64,000 nt of DNA. Origin: Acinetobacter chinensis (GTDB lineage: Bacteria; Pseudomonadota; Gammaproteobacteria; Pseudomonadales; Moraxellaceae). The stretch is from NCBI RefSeq assembly GCF_002165375.2, contig NZ_CP032134.1, forward strand, positions 2,914,001 through 2,978,000, in the 5' to 3' direction. The position numbers and the translations under genes are program-made. The stretch's first letter is position 1. Every line of letters begins with the position of its first letter. Below the pieces are notes generated by a model. It saw only the letters and a program-made list of their open reading frames with translations. It did not search any database and was not told the DNA's origin. Positions 9,114 through 21,105 of this stretch are shown here, one piece after another.

Positions 9114-9134
9114 CCCCTCTTTTTAAAAGAGGGG
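9114..9134. terminator. Bidirectional hairpin between pabB and hisC
   Basis: CCCCTCTTTT / AAAAGAGGGG forms a 10-bp stem between two convergent genes, so it can end both transcripts. A GGTTGGGGAGA tail follows it, as in other C-rich intergenic hairpins of this window (10290, 38079, 49595), suggesting a repeat family recruited as terminator. Confidence 0.6.
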
Positions 9135-9150
9135 TTGGGGAGATTCTAAA

Positions 9151-10248
9151 TCAATCCAGAATATTATTTCTCAAAGTATCAACCAGGCGTTGATTTTGCT
9201 CATCTGTACCAATGGTAATACGAAGGAACTGGTTAATACGTGGCTTATTGAAATAACGCACAATAACACCTTTTTCACGCAAAGCAGTTGCCAATTCACC
9301 TGCATCCCGATCTGGCAATGTCGCAAAAATAAAGTTCGCACTTGAAGGTAAAACCTTAAAGCCAAGTTCAGCTAATTGAGCGACCAGTTTTTGACGATTG
9401 GCAATGACTTTTTGACATTGCGCTTCGAAATAGTCTTGATCTTCAAATGACGCCACCGCTGCTGCTATGGCAAATCGGTCAATTGGGTATGAGTTAAAAC
9501 TGTTTTTCACCGCTTCAAGTGCCGCAATCAAATGTGGCTGTGCTATGGCAAAGCCGACACGTAAACCTGCCAGTGAGCGAGATTTAGAGGTTGTTTGACA
9601 TACAACCAGATTGTCATATTTCTCAACCAGTGACACTGCTGATTCAGCACCAAAATCTACATAGGCTTCATCAACCAACACCACTGAATCAGGATTGGCT
9701 TGCAACACTTCCTCAATGGCTGACAAACCCAATGCAATACTGGTTGGTGCATTTGGATTGGTGATGATAATTCCACCATTGGGTTGCTTATAGTCATCCA
9801 CCACAATTTCAAAATCATCATTCAACGGAATAATTTTTGATTGTGCTGAAATTCCAAAAAACTGACTATAAACAGGATAAAAACTGTAGGTAATATCAGG
9901 ATATAGGATCGGTTTATCTTGCACAAAGAATGCTTTGAAAATGTGTGCTAGGACTTCATCCGAACCATTCCCAACAAAAACTTGCTCTACTGGAACGTTT
10001 TGTTGTGCGGCAATGGCTTGTTTCAACTCAGTTGCATCAGGGTCTGGATATAAACGCAATGCATCGGCTGAGTTTTCCAATACTTTTTGTACCGCAGCAA
10101 CCACTTTTGGCGATGGTGGATACGGGTTTTCATTGGTATTTAACTTTAATAAATTTTGAATTTTCGGTTGTTCGCCTGGTACGTAAGGTTCTAACTCACG
10201 TACCGATGGACTCCAGAAACGCATTTGTTCAGGTGTGATGTTTGGCAT
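9151..10248 (-). CDS. hisC: Histidinol-phosphate aminotransferase
   Basis: A class II/HisC-type PLP aminotransferase that converts imidazole-acetol phosphate and glutamate to histidinol phosphate in histidine synthesis. The 365-residue protein is full length. Landmarks are NTNENPYPPS (residues 37-46, substrate contact), NPNAPT (164-169), DEAYVDF (193-199) and the PLP lysine K222 in TTSKSRSLAGLRVG. It lies 192 bases downstream of hisD, the spacer being filled with palindromic repeats, so the two may be only loosely co-transcribed. No anomalies are seen. Confidence 0.95.
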   Translation of the reverse strand: MPNITPEQMRFWSPSVRELEPYVPGEQPKIQNLLKLNTNENPYPPSPKVVAAVQKVLENSADALRLYPDPDATELKQAIAAQQNVPVEQVFVGNGSDEVLAHIFKAFFVQDKPILYPDITYSFYPVYSQFFGISAQSKIIPLNDDFEIVVDDYKQPNGGIIITNPNAPTSIALGLSAIEEVLQANPDSVVLVDEAYVDFGAESAVSLVEKYDNLVVCQTTSKSRSLAGLRVGFAIAQPHLIAALEAVKNSFNSYPIDRFAIAAAVASFEDQDYFEAQCQKVIANRQKLVAQLAELGFKVLPSSANFIFATLPDRDAGELATALREKGVIVRYFNKPRINQFLRITIGTDEQNQRLVDTLRNNILD

Positions 10249-10289
10249 TTTATTTTCTCATTTATGTACTCAACTTACGATCACGTAAG

Positions 10290-10401
10290 CCCTCTCCTCC
10301 CAGGAGAGGGTTTGGGAGAGGTCATCTTCCAAACCAGATTCAATATTTTCACCATCCCCTTACGTAGCCTCGCTACTCATCCCTGAGCCATATATGGCTC
10401 A
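10290..10401. repeat. C-rich hairpin repeats between hisD and hisC
   Basis: A 9-bp stem (CCCTCTCCT / AGGAGAGGG, 10290-10310) is followed by GTTTGGGAGAGG. A perfect 18-bp palindrome (TGAGCCATA / TATGGCTCA) lies at 10384-10401. The block sits inside the his transcript. The first hairpin shares its arms exactly with the one at 38079 and closely with those at 9114 and 49647. Similar CCCTCTCC hairpins are common between Acinetobacter genes; mobility is not shown here. Confidence 0.6.
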
Positions 10402-10440
10402 AGAGAGGGACATTTAATACTTAATTATTTAGTGAATAAC

Positions 10441-11730
10441 TTATTGATAACGATATCTCGCAGATCTCGCATGTGCATCCAAGTTTTCTTCTTGCGCTAA
10501 AATATCAGCGGTTTTGGCAAGTGGTTTTACACCCTGCTCAGAACACATGATCAAACTTGAACGCTTTTGGAAATCATAGACACCGAGTGGTGATGAGAAT
10601 CGTGCTGTACCCGAAGTCGGTAAGACATGGTTTGGCCCTGCACAATAGTCACCAATCGCTTCTGGCGTATATCGCCCCATAAAAATTGCACCCGCATGGC
10701 GGATATCTTCTGACATTTCCTGTGCTTCATCTAAACACAACATCAGATGTTCAGGTGCAACTTGGTTAATGAGTGCAGCACCTTCGGTACGATCTCTGAC
10801 TAAGACCAATGCACCACGGTTGGCAATCGAAGTACGTGCAATTTCAGCTTTTGGTAAAGCTTCTAAATGTTCTTCAATGGCTTGTGCAACATCATTCAAT
10901 AGTTGTTCATCAGGCGTAATAAATACCGCTTGCGCAACTGTGTCATGTTCAGCTTGTGACAATAAATCCATCGCCAGCCATTTGGCATTGTTCTGACCTT
11001 CAGCATAGACCAGAATTTCAGATGGCCCTGCAATCATGTCGATACCGACCTGACCAAATACCGCACGTTTTGCCGCAGCTACGAAACGGTTTCCTGGTCC
11101 TGTAATTTTATCAACTTGCGGAATGGTTTCAGTACCGTATGCCAATGCCGCAACGGCTTGCGCACCACCAATGGTGAATACACGATGTACACCTGCAAGA
11201 TAAGCAGCAGCTAAAACCAGTGGATTTAAATCACCATTTGGCGCAGGAACAACCATGATAATTTCCTGCACACCCGCAACATGCGCAGGTACGGCATTCA
11301 TCAGTACAGAAGATGGATAAGATGCCAAGCCACCTGGTACATAAATCCCAACACGGTCTAATGGTGTTACTTTTTGACCGAGTGTATTGCCCAAAGCATC
11401 AACATAAGTCCAGCCATCCTGCTTTTGTGCCTGGTGGAACTCACGCACACGATTAGCTGCCATTTCAAGTGCTTCACGCACTTCGGGGGTTAAGCTTTCA
11501 AATGCTGCTTTCAATTGCTCTTGTGACAGTTCCAGATCTGAAAATTGATGCGCTGGATGTCGATCGAACTGTTGAGTGAGTTTAAGTACATGTGCATCAC
11601 CATGCTGGCGTACATCTGCAATAATCTGGTCTACTGTTTTTAAAAGCTCAGGATCACTCACTGTTTCAAAAGCAAGCAGATCTGCAAAGACCTGTTTAAA
11701 ATTCTGCTCTTGAGTCGATAAACGTCGCAT
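10441..11730 (-). CDS. hisD: Histidinol dehydrogenase
   Basis: HisD carries out the last two steps of histidine synthesis, oxidising L-histidinol to histidine with two NAD and a zinc ion. Recognisable blocks are VGIYVPGGLASYPSS, GPGNRFVAAAKR, GIDMIAGPSEILV and LLSQAEHD, in family order, and the C-terminus ends ...DAHARSARYRYQ. The open frame extends to 11802, but the extra 24 residues are unlike the family; I chose the ATG at 11730 (MRRLSTQEQNF), giving 429 residues, the usual length. The upstream ribosome site is weak. It belongs to the hisG-hisD-hisC cluster but is separated from hisG by a DUF4272 gene and a terminator. Confidence 0.93.
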   Translation of the reverse strand: MRRLSTQEQNFKQVFADLLAFETVSDPELLKTVDQIIADVRQHGDAHVLKLTQQFDRHPAHQFSDLELSQEQLKAAFESLTPEVREALEMAANRVREFHQAQKQDGWTYVDALGNTLGQKVTPLDRVGIYVPGGLASYPSSVLMNAVPAHVAGVQEIIMVVPAPNGDLNPLVLAAAYLAGVHRVFTIGGAQAVAALAYGTETIPQVDKITGPGNRFVAAAKRAVFGQVGIDMIAGPSEILVYAEGQNNAKWLAMDLLSQAEHDTVAQAVFITPDEQLLNDVAQAIEEHLEALPKAEIARTSIANRGALVLVRDRTEGAALINQVAPEHLMLCLDEAQEMSEDIRHAGAIFMGRYTPEAIGDYCAGPNHVLPTSGTARFSSPLGVYDFQKRSSLIMCSEQGVKPLAKTADILAQEENLDAHARSARYRYQ

Positions 11731-11870
11731 CAATTTATCCACAAAAATAATAAAGGGAAACTTTAGTTTACCTTGTTTTGAGTGACTTGTGGGCAAGATC
11801 ACATGGTCAATTTTATTAAGTTTAATAGGAAAGTCGGATCAAAAAAGCACACCAGTCACTTAATCTCAAC

Positions 11871-12533
11871 TTAAGTACTCACATCAGGATGATCCCAGTC
11901 ACTATCCGACTGAATCAGCCAGTTCAATGCACCATGTCTTTCCACAACAACTGCCGAATTTAATTGTGCAGGTGCCTGTTCCTGATTCAGTCGTGCACTG
12001 ACACATGCCCAATCATAGCGATAGATTAAATCTGCCTGATCTAAAATTTCTTCAATGTCTCTCAGCTTTACTTTTGCCATAAATTCTTCAAATGTTTTAG
12101 TAGATACAACGGCTTGAATTGCAAAAACACAATCCACAATATTTTCAGGATAATTCAGTTCCTCAACAATTCCTAAAGCCCACAATAAAACCCAGTAAGC
12201 CTCATATTTCCACACCATGTTTATGACATCCTGCTGAGATACGTCCTCATGTAAAATTGCCGTCTCCTGCTCAGTTAAAGCATCCATGACCTGCATTTTT
12301 GTCAGAATATTTAAGATCAAACCTTTAATTTCATCATCATATTTCCCATTATCAATATCACAAGCGACCTGTATGATCCATAAACAGGCAATCGCCCGTT
12401 GAGCAATACTTTCAGCACTTCGGACCTGTATTTCTTCGACAGACTCAATTACAGGTAACCAATCAATATATGGAATATTTCTTTGCTTCAAAATTTCTAT
12501 GGATTGTTCTTTTCGTTGTTGTGGCGTTTTCAT
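11871..12533 (-). CDS. DUF4272 domain protein
   Basis: A 220-residue soluble protein without signal peptide or membrane segments. It fits the DUF4272 pattern: an opening of basic residues then IEILKQRNIPYIDWLPVI, an EEIQVRSAESIAQRAIACLW helix, and a central WKYEAYWVLLWALGIVEEL block that is the most conserved part of the family. The biochemical function is unknown. It lies on the minus strand between hisG and hisD, after the hisG terminator, so it may be expressed on its own. It interrupts an otherwise metabolic cluster and may be a later insertion. Confidence 0.7.
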   Translation of the reverse strand: MKTPQQRKEQSIEILKQRNIPYIDWLPVIESVEEIQVRSAESIAQRAIACLWIIQVACDIDNGKYDDEIKGLILNILTKMQVMDALTEQETAILHEDVSQQDVINMVWKYEAYWVLLWALGIVEELNYPENIVDCVFAIQAVVSTKTFEEFMAKVKLRDIEEILDQADLIYRYDWACVSARLNQEQAPAQLNSAVVVERHGALNWLIQSDSDWDHPDVST

Positions 12534-12644
12534 TTTCAGCCATGATGCAGGTTGTTATTCATGACTTATTTTTAACATTCTCATCAAAAACTGACTTTAT
12601 CAATTCTGTGAATAAATCGTGAATGATATTTCCCCGATAAAAAA

Positions 12645-12662
12645 ACCGCCCTTACGGACGGT
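12645..12662 (-). terminator. Rho-independent terminator after hisG
   Basis: ACCGTCC / GGGCGGT arms (one G-U pair) with a TTAC-type loop are followed on the minus strand by seven Ts. It sits about 30 bases after the hisG stop and should separate ibaG-murA-hisG from the DUF4272-hisD-hisC part. Confidence 0.8.
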
Positions 12663-12691
12663 CATTTATTTCAAAATCATTCTATTACAAA

Positions 12692-13387
12692 TTACTTTTT
12701 CGCTTCACGTTCTTCCACGGCTTTTTCAAGCTGAGCAAGAATTGGATTGAGCAAAGTCTGCTTACGTTTAAAGCTGGCTTTATTGACAATCAAACGTGAA
12801 GACACTTTACAGATTTCTTCCAAAGGCTCTAAACCATTGGCACGCAAAGTATTTCCTGTATCCACTACATCGACAATGTAATCACCCAAACCGACCAATG
12901 GTGCAAGCTCCATTGAACCGTAAAGTTTAATCACATCGACTTGTTCGCCTAAGCTTGCATAGTATTGACGGGTTAAATTGACATATTTAGTGGCAATTTT
13001 TAAACGCCCTTTGGGACGTTCCATGCCCACTTTGCCTGCTGTCATTAACTTACAGTTGGCAATTTTTAAGTCCAATGGCTCATAAACGTTTTGCGCGCCA
13101 TGCTCCATCAATACATCTTTACCTGCCACACCAATATCCGCTGCACCATTTTCAACATAAGTCGGTACATCAGAAGCACGTAAAATCAGGATACGCACCT
13201 GTTTATGTGTGGTTGGGAAAATTAACTTACGGGATTTATCAGGATCTTCCAATAAGTTAATTCCAGCAGTTTCAAGCAAAGGCAATGTTTCTTTTAAAAT
13301 ACGACCTTTACTCAATGCCAAAGTTAAACCATGATCAAAATTGCCCATTACGTCAAAGTTTGGATCATCGTTTCTCATATCGCTCAT
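12692..13387 (-). CDS. hisG: ATP phosphoribosyltransferase, short form
   Basis: HisG joins ATP and PRPP in the committed, feedback-controlled step of histidine synthesis. The protein has 231 residues, so it is the short HisG form that lacks the C-terminal regulatory domain; short forms work with a HisZ subunit, which is not in this window. LTLALSKGRI near the N-terminus and VDVVDTGNTLRANGLE (PRPP-binding region) are clear. The ATG overlaps the murA stop in a TAATG junction, implying translational coupling. An ATG three codons in is an alternative start. Confidence 0.93.
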   Translation of the reverse strand: MSDMRNDDPNFDVMGNFDHGLTLALSKGRILKETLPLLETAGINLLEDPDKSRKLIFPTTHKQVRILILRASDVPTYVENGAADIGVAGKDVLMEHGAQNVYEPLDLKIANCKLMTAGKVGMERPKGRLKIATKYVNLTRQYYASLGEQVDVIKLYGSMELAPLVGLGDYIVDVVDTGNTLRANGLEPLEEICKVSSRLIVNKASFKRKQTLLNPILAQLEKAVEEREAKK

Positions 13388-14652
13388 TAACTTGTCTCGC
13401 TCACTCGCTTAATCTGGACACCCAGACCCTGCAGTTTTGCTTCAATATCTTCATAACCACGATCGATGTGATAAATACGATCAATTGTGGTTTCACCTTC
13501 AGCAACCAAAGCTGCCAGAACCAAAGAAAATGAAGCACGCAGGTCAGTTGCCATCACTGGGGCTGCGGATAATTTTTCCACACCAGTGACTATAGCATCA
13601 TTACCTTCGACCTGAATATTTGCACCCATACGCGCTAATTCAGGCACATGCATAAAACGATTTTCAAAAATCGTTTCTGAAATTGTTGCAAAACCACGAC
13701 CAATGGCATTGACCGCCATCAACTGTGCCTGCATATCTGTTGGAAACTCTGGATGTGGTAAAGTCTGAAAGCTAACTGCTTTCGGACGTTTACCCATCAT
13801 ATCCAGTTCGATCCAGTCATCACCACGGGTCACTTCTGCACCCATTTCTTCAAACTTATCCAGTACTGCTTCAAGCAGGTTTGGATCAGTATGTGTGGTC
13901 TTGACTTTACCGCCTGTAATCGCAGCCGCAGCAAGATATGAACCTGTTTCAATACGGTCAGCAACCACTGAGTATTCACAACCATGCAGACTTTCAACAC
14001 CAGTCACCACTAGTGTATCTGTGTCTAAACCTTCAATTTTTGCACCCATTTTAATGAGCATTTGCGCAAGATCGGTGATTTCAGGTTCACGTGCTGCATT
14101 ACGGATTGTGGTTACACCATCTGCAAGTACCGCAGCAGTCAGAATATTTTCTGTACCGCCTACAGTCACCATATCAAAGACCACTTCACCGCCTTTTAAG
14201 CGGCCATCGACACTGGCAATCACATAGCCATTTTCGACCTCAATGTGTGCACCCAAAGCTTCCAATGCTTTTAAATGCTGATCTACAGGGCGTGAGCCAA
14301 TGGCACAGCCACCTGGCAATGATACTTTTGCACTGCCATAACGCGCCAGTAATGGACCAAGCACCAAAATAGATGCACGCATGGTTTTCACCAGTTCATA
14401 CGGTGCAAACTGATTGTCCAATGTAGACGTATCTGCAGTAACAGTTTCACCTTCATAAGTCATGGTAATACCAAGACCACTGATCAGTTTAACCAATGTT
14501 CTGACATCTTTCAGATTTGGGACATTTTTTAGAGTAATTGGTGAGTCTGCAAGAATCATTGCTGCCAGTAAAGGTAAAGCTGCATTTTTCGCACCCGAAA
14601 TTCGCACTTCACCTTCGATTTTTGCACCGCCTTGAATGACAAATTTATCCAT
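13387..14652 (-). CDS. murA: UDP-N-acetylglucosamine 1-carboxyvinyltransferase
   Basis: MurA transfers enolpyruvate from PEP to UDP-GlcNAc, the first committed step of peptidoglycan synthesis, in the cytoplasm. The 421-residue protein has the expected length. K22-N23 (ISGAKNAALP) and the catalytic loop cysteine C116 in LPGGCAIGSRP are present; that cysteine is the fosfomycin target, so the enzyme should be of the sensitive type. The C-terminal half contains LPHPEFPTDMQAQ, another conserved block. It lies 6 bases after ibaG and overlaps hisG by one base, an ibaG-murA-hisG unit. Confidence 0.97.
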   Translation of the reverse strand: MDKFVIQGGAKIEGEVRISGAKNAALPLLAAMILADSPITLKNVPNLKDVRTLVKLISGLGITMTYEGETVTADTSTLDNQFAPYELVKTMRASILVLGPLLARYGSAKVSLPGGCAIGSRPVDQHLKALEALGAHIEVENGYVIASVDGRLKGGEVVFDMVTVGGTENILTAAVLADGVTTIRNAAREPEITDLAQMLIKMGAKIEGLDTDTLVVTGVESLHGCEYSVVADRIETGSYLAAAAITGGKVKTTHTDPNLLEAVLDKFEEMGAEVTRGDDWIELDMMGKRPKAVSFQTLPHPEFPTDMQAQLMAVNAIGRGFATISETIFENRFMHVPELARMGANIQVEGNDAIVTGVEKLSAAPVMATDLRASFSLVLAALVAEGETTIDRIYHIDRGYEDIEAKLQGLGVQIKRVSETS

Positions 14653-14658
14653 TGACGC

Positions 14659-14910
14659 TTAAGCTCCAAACATGCTGGCTTTGCGCCATTCTTCTTTAGT
14701 CATTGCACGAATAGTCACAGCATGTACTTCACCGCTGGCAATATATGAATTCAGCGGCGCATAAACAGCCTGTTGACGGGGAACAGGGCGTTTACCCTCG
14801 AACTGATCATCGACAATACGGAGGTCAAATTTCCCTGCCTGTCCACTGACAGCAACTTCTGCATCAGGAAAAGCCGCTTTTAAAATTTCAGTGAGCTGTT
14901 CACTATTCAT
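14659..14910 (-). CDS. ibaG: BolA-family protein IbaG
   Basis: An 83-residue BolA/IbaG-type protein. The family works with monothiol glutaredoxins in iron-sulfur cluster handling and acid stress. The C-terminal half carries the BolA signature, with the conserved histidine in SGEVHAVTIRAMT, and RPVPRQQAVYAPL precedes it. A good GAGG ribosome site lies 8 bases before the ATG. Placement directly upstream of murA is the usual IbaG position in gammaproteobacteria, which favours IbaG over BolA proper. Confidence 0.85.
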   Translation of the reverse strand: MNSEQLTEILKAAFPDAEVAVSGQAGKFDLRIVDDQFEGKRPVPRQQAVYAPLNSYIASGEVHAVTIRAMTKEEWRKASMFGA

Positions 14911-15008
14911 TGCTTAGACCTCTTCGTAGGGCTGACAGTGTAAAAACCTGTCATTCTACTATAAATAGAAAAAATAATTCATTAGTCACGTACATTATAC
15001 GTATAAAA

Positions 15009-15033
15009 AAAAGAGGTCTAAAAAACCTCTTTT
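15009..15033. terminator. Terminator after hpf
   Basis: AAAAGAGGT / ACCTCTTTT arms with a 7-base loop, flanked by A- and T-runs on both sides. It lies just after the hpf stop on the minus strand and would separate rpoN-hpf from ibaG-murA-hisG. Confidence 0.75.
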
Positions 15034-15047
15034 TACAAATTTTTCAA

Positions 15048-15380
15048 CTATACCGCCAGCGGCTGATATACCAGCTGCATTTTACGATGCTTATGCAGTT
15101 GCCGTTTTAATTTTTCTGTCAGACGCTTAATTGAAGTATACATATCGTCTGCCGAAGCCTGAGCAAAGAGTTCCGCTCCAGGCAACCGGATAATTGCTTC
15201 AGCAATATGATTCGCACTTCCTTTTTTAGATCGCTTATCCAGCTGATGATCTTTGGTCAGCTTCACCTGCATGCTGTTGACCTGATCAAGATGCTTTGTC
15301 ATATCTGCAAATTTATATCTGATATTTTCTTCAATTGCAGGGGTGATAGTTAAATGATGACCACGAATTGTTATTTGCAT
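15048..15380 (-). CDS. hpf: Ribosome hibernation promoting factor
   Basis: A 110-residue HPF/RaiA-type protein (MQITIRGHHLTITPAIEENI...). It binds the 30S decoding region and helps form inactive ribosome dimers in stationary phase. The family fold is evident: an N-terminal beta strand, a helix starting at TPAIEENIRYKFADM, and the basic helix TSIKRLTEKLKRQLHKHRK. It lacks the extra C-terminal dimerisation domain of long HPF, so it is the short form typical of gammaproteobacteria. It follows rpoN by 173 bases, a conserved neighbourhood. Confidence 0.92.
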   Translation of the reverse strand: MQITIRGHHLTITPAIEENIRYKFADMTKHLDQVNSMQVKLTKDHQLDKRSKKGSANHIAEAIIRLPGAELFAQASADDMYTSIKRLTEKLKRQLHKHRKMQLVYQPLAV

Positions 15381-15553
15381 AGTTCAATCCCTCACCTTCT
15401 TTTAGGATATGAAAAGAAAGCAGCTGAAAGATTCATCTCAGATTTACCAAACCGTTACATCACTGAAATTCAACCATTTCTGCTGTTCCTTAAAATAAAT
15501 AGAGATTCATTATTTTGTCATAATGAACCCCTAGAATAGCCACACAATAAAAA

Positions 15554-17014
15554 TCAGATCAAGACTTTTCTATCAGAAGATGAAGGAATATGTAACGATT
15601 CGCGATACTTCGCGACTGTCCGTCTTGCAACATCAATCCCTTCCTCCTTTAACATTCCGGCAATAGTATTATCTGACAATGGCTTACGGATATTCTCCTC
15701 AGCAATCAGTTTTTTAATTTTTGCACGGATTGCTGTTGAGGAGGCTTCACCACCCGAAGTTGTCCCTACATGACTCGAAAAGAAATATTTCAGTTCAAAC
15801 AGTCCGCGTGGAGTCAGCATATATTTATTGGTTGTGACCCTCGAAACAGTTGATTCATGAAGTTCCACTTCTTCAGCAATATCTCTTAATACCAGCGGCT
15901 TCATCCCCTCAGGTCCAGTTTCAAGAAACCCTTTCTGATGCTCGACAATACAGGTTGCTACTTTTAACAGCGTCTTATGTCGCTCATCTATGCTTTTTAT
16001 AAAGTTTTTAGCTTCAAGCATCTGATTTCTTAAATACTGATTATCATCACTTTGATCTGCCCGTCGGATCATTCCAGCATAGAAAGCATTCACTCTCAGC
16101 TTTGGAACAACATCAGGATTCAACTGTACAAACCAGTGCTCATTTTTTTTCATAACCACTACATCAGGAATCTGATAATCAGACTCACGGTCTTCAAATT
16201 CAATTCCTGGATGTGCTTTCAATGTTTTGAGCAGTTCAACTGCGCTTTTCAACTGATCAGCATTTAAACCAGTCTGTTTCATCAACTTCTGAATATCATT
16301 TGAAACCAGCAGTTCATAATGTTTCATCAAAAGTACAGCTTCATACCTATATGGAAGTTGCGCAGGCAATCCTTCCAGCTGAACCAGCAGACATTCTGCA
16401 AGATTACGGGAGCCTACCCCGACAGGTTCCAGCCGCTGTATATGTTTGAGGACCACCTGAACTTCATCATCTTCTATTTCTTCTTCATACCCCATAGTAT
16501 TCAGCAGGTGCTGAACCGATGAGGTTATTTCTGAAATCTCACAATCAAGAAAGCCTTTATTATCCAGTGAATCCACTATACAGCGGGCAATCAATTGCTC
16601 GACCAGTGAAAAATGCAGCAAATTAATCTGCTCAAGCATATGCGCCTGTAAACTCTGATGCCCCTGACGGTTATCTTCACGCTCCTCGTATTCAGCAGCC
16701 CCTAAACTTGTTGGCTGATGGGTATACACATCATCCCAGTCTGTATCTACAGGTAAATCATCAGGTAAATGATCTGCATTTAATTCATTTGTCAGATCTT
16801 TCTGTTCTGCTTCGCTTTCTTTTAATGAGGATAAACTTTCAATAGTGGATAAATCCTCAACCTTCTCCAGTAATGGATTACTGTCCAGCTGAATCTGAAT
16901 TTCCTGTTCCAGCTCAAGGCTGGAAAGTTGAAGCAAACGAATGGCCTGTTGTAACTGCGGTGTCAGTGACAAAGAGTTTGCAACTTTTAACCCAACCGAT
17001 AACTTCATCTTCAA
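15554..17014 (-). CDS. rpoN: RNA polymerase sigma-54 factor
   Basis: RpoN directs RNA polymerase to -24/-12 promoters and needs an enhancer-binding ATPase. The 486-residue protein starts with the glutamine/leucine-rich region I (LGLKVANSLSLTPQLQQAIR-like, residues 8-27), followed by an acidic region II (about 60-120), the core-binding domain, the helix-turn-helix (LHESTVSRVTTNKYM) and the RpoN box ARRTVAKYR at 463-471. All regions are intact. Upstream there is no lptB, the usual neighbour in many gammaproteobacteria; instead an FkbM-like fragment and an rRNA operon follow. Confidence 0.96.
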   Translation of the reverse strand: MKMKLSVGLKVANSLSLTPQLQQAIRLLQLSSLELEQEIQIQLDSNPLLEKVEDLSTIESLSSLKESEAEQKDLTNELNADHLPDDLPVDTDWDDVYTHQPTSLGAAEYEEREDNRQGHQSLQAHMLEQINLLHFSLVEQLIARCIVDSLDNKGFLDCEISEITSSVQHLLNTMGYEEEIEDDEVQVVLKHIQRLEPVGVGSRNLAECLLVQLEGLPAQLPYRYEAVLLMKHYELLVSNDIQKLMKQTGLNADQLKSAVELLKTLKAHPGIEFEDRESDYQIPDVVVMKKNEHWFVQLNPDVVPKLRVNAFYAGMIRRADQSDDNQYLRNQMLEAKNFIKSIDERHKTLLKVATCIVEHQKGFLETGPEGMKPLVLRDIAEEVELHESTVSRVTTNKYMLTPRGLFELKYFFSSHVGTTSGGEASSTAIRAKIKKLIAEENIRKPLSDNTIAGMLKEEGIDVARRTVAKYRESLHIPSSSDRKVLI

Positions 17015-17192
17015 CCGCTCTCCATTTTATACAGCGCTTAAGGCAAAGGTGATAAGCAAAAAATATGCCGTTTTAATTTTTTATAACATAATTTTATTAA
17101 AAAACATACAGAAGAATTTTAAAATTAACAAGACAGCAGATAATTTCGGATTCATTTTCACTGAATGCATCTCAGAAATATCATTCTTCATC

Positions 17193-17465
17193 ATGGAAAC
17201 AGAGAGCAACCAGCTTGAAGTACTCGAAGGCAGTGTCCATACCCTAAAAAACTGTGGTTTTCCTCCTCTGTTCTTTGAAGTATGGGGAGACTACATGAAG
17301 GAGCTGATTCCTAAACGGACTGAACTGATGAATTTTGTGCAGCAGCGCTTAGGCTATAAAACTGTAATGTACGGGGAACTCTGTATTGCTCAGCACCCGG
17401 ACAATCAGATTTTTGAAATCAGCTACAGCAAAGCAGCAGGTTTAAGCATGACCCGACTGAAATAG
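17193..17465 (+). pseudogene. Remnant of an FkbM-type methyltransferase C-terminus
   Basis: From the ATG at 17193 the 90-residue product reads ESNQLEVLEGSVHTLK, then PPLFFEVW. This resembles the C-terminal part of FkbM methyltransferases, where EGxExxVLxG is followed by a helix and an ILFEVW-like strand. The catalytic SAM-binding half is missing: the frame continues upstream to 16941 but becomes low-complexity and overlaps rpoN, with no methyltransferase motif. The normal aspartate/glycine pair (DVEG) is replaced by ETES. I read it as a 5'-truncated relic between rpoN and the rRNA operon. It might instead be a short expressed protein. Confidence 0.5.
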
Positions 17466-17497
17466 CTTTTACTTTTCCTTTCACTGGACAATAAAAA

Positions 17498-17527
17498 ACA
17501 CCCTCAATCAAATGATTGAGGGTGTTT
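17498..17527 (-). terminator. Terminator of the rRNA operon
   Basis: A long inverted repeat (ACACCCTCAATCA / TGATTGAGG...) with a very short loop lies 12 bases beyond the 5S end, followed on the minus strand by a T-rich run (opposite GGACAATAAAAAA). It is positioned to end the rRNA transcript, and may also stop plus-strand transcripts from the FkbM relic. Confidence 0.8.
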
Positions 17528-17538
17528 AGGAATAATGA

Positions 17539-17652
17539 GCTGGCGATGACTTACTCTCACATGGGTAACCCCACACTACCATCAGCGCAAAGAGGTTTCA
17601 CTTCTGAGTTCGGGAAGGGATCAGGTGGTTCACTCTTGCTATTGTCGCCAGC
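17539..17652 (-). rRNA. rrf: 5S ribosomal RNA
   Basis: Minus-strand 5S of about 114 bases, starting GCTGGCGACAATAGC and ending GTCATCGCCAGC, the terminal stem pairing GCTGGCGA with TCGCCAGC. The internal ACCACCTGATCCC and CCGAACTCAGAAGTGAAA blocks are universal 5S features. It is the last gene of the operon, 176 bases after 23S. Confidence 0.95.
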
Positions 17653-17828
17653 ACAACTGTTTATGGATACTTGCTTTGGTCTTATTTAGATGCCAATGCT
17701 TTTTCCAAATGAGTTATTAACAGCTCTATCTGAGTTGGAACATTGTCATACTGTTGCGATTCTGAATCAAGTCATTCTGATGAATATCGAATCAACTGAG
17801 CTTTATACAACAACTGTTTGGGTGTTGT

Positions 17829-20722
<2,894 letters not shown>

Positions 20723-21105
20723 ATACAACCCCAAACAGTCGTTCATCCCTACAAGTAGGATGAGCAACAGATCGCGACGATTTCTCATCACTCTCATACA
20801 GTTGGCGTCTGTGAAATTAATCACTGTACAGCTTCAATTAGATTCATATACCAAAACGCTTGATTCAGTTTAATCGCTAGTTTCTCATTTCCTTCATTTT
20901 CACATCACAGTAATAAATTACTGTCAGTGTTAATGTCGGTCATGAGTATGAACAATTTATTTCAACTCAAATATATGCTGTTAATGATTAACTACCGCCT
21001 CGTCAGCAGGTAGCAAACTGTGATAAATCACAGAACTTAATAAACTGAGATCAGATGATCGTCATATTCACTAAATTCTATAATTCAGAACTTCACTTAA
21101 TGTGA
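20723..21105 (-). other. Spacer between tRNA-Ala and 23S
   Basis: A 383-base internal transcribed spacer. It holds the 5' arm of the pre-23S processing stem near 20723-20735 and otherwise AT-rich sequence. I see no further tRNA or open frame. Box-type antitermination signals could not be placed with confidence. Confidence 0.7.

Noticed and set aside
16941..17192. N-terminal part of the 174-residue plus-strand frame next to rpoN
   Set aside because: Overlaps rpoN and is low-complexity; only the part after 17193 resembles a protein family.
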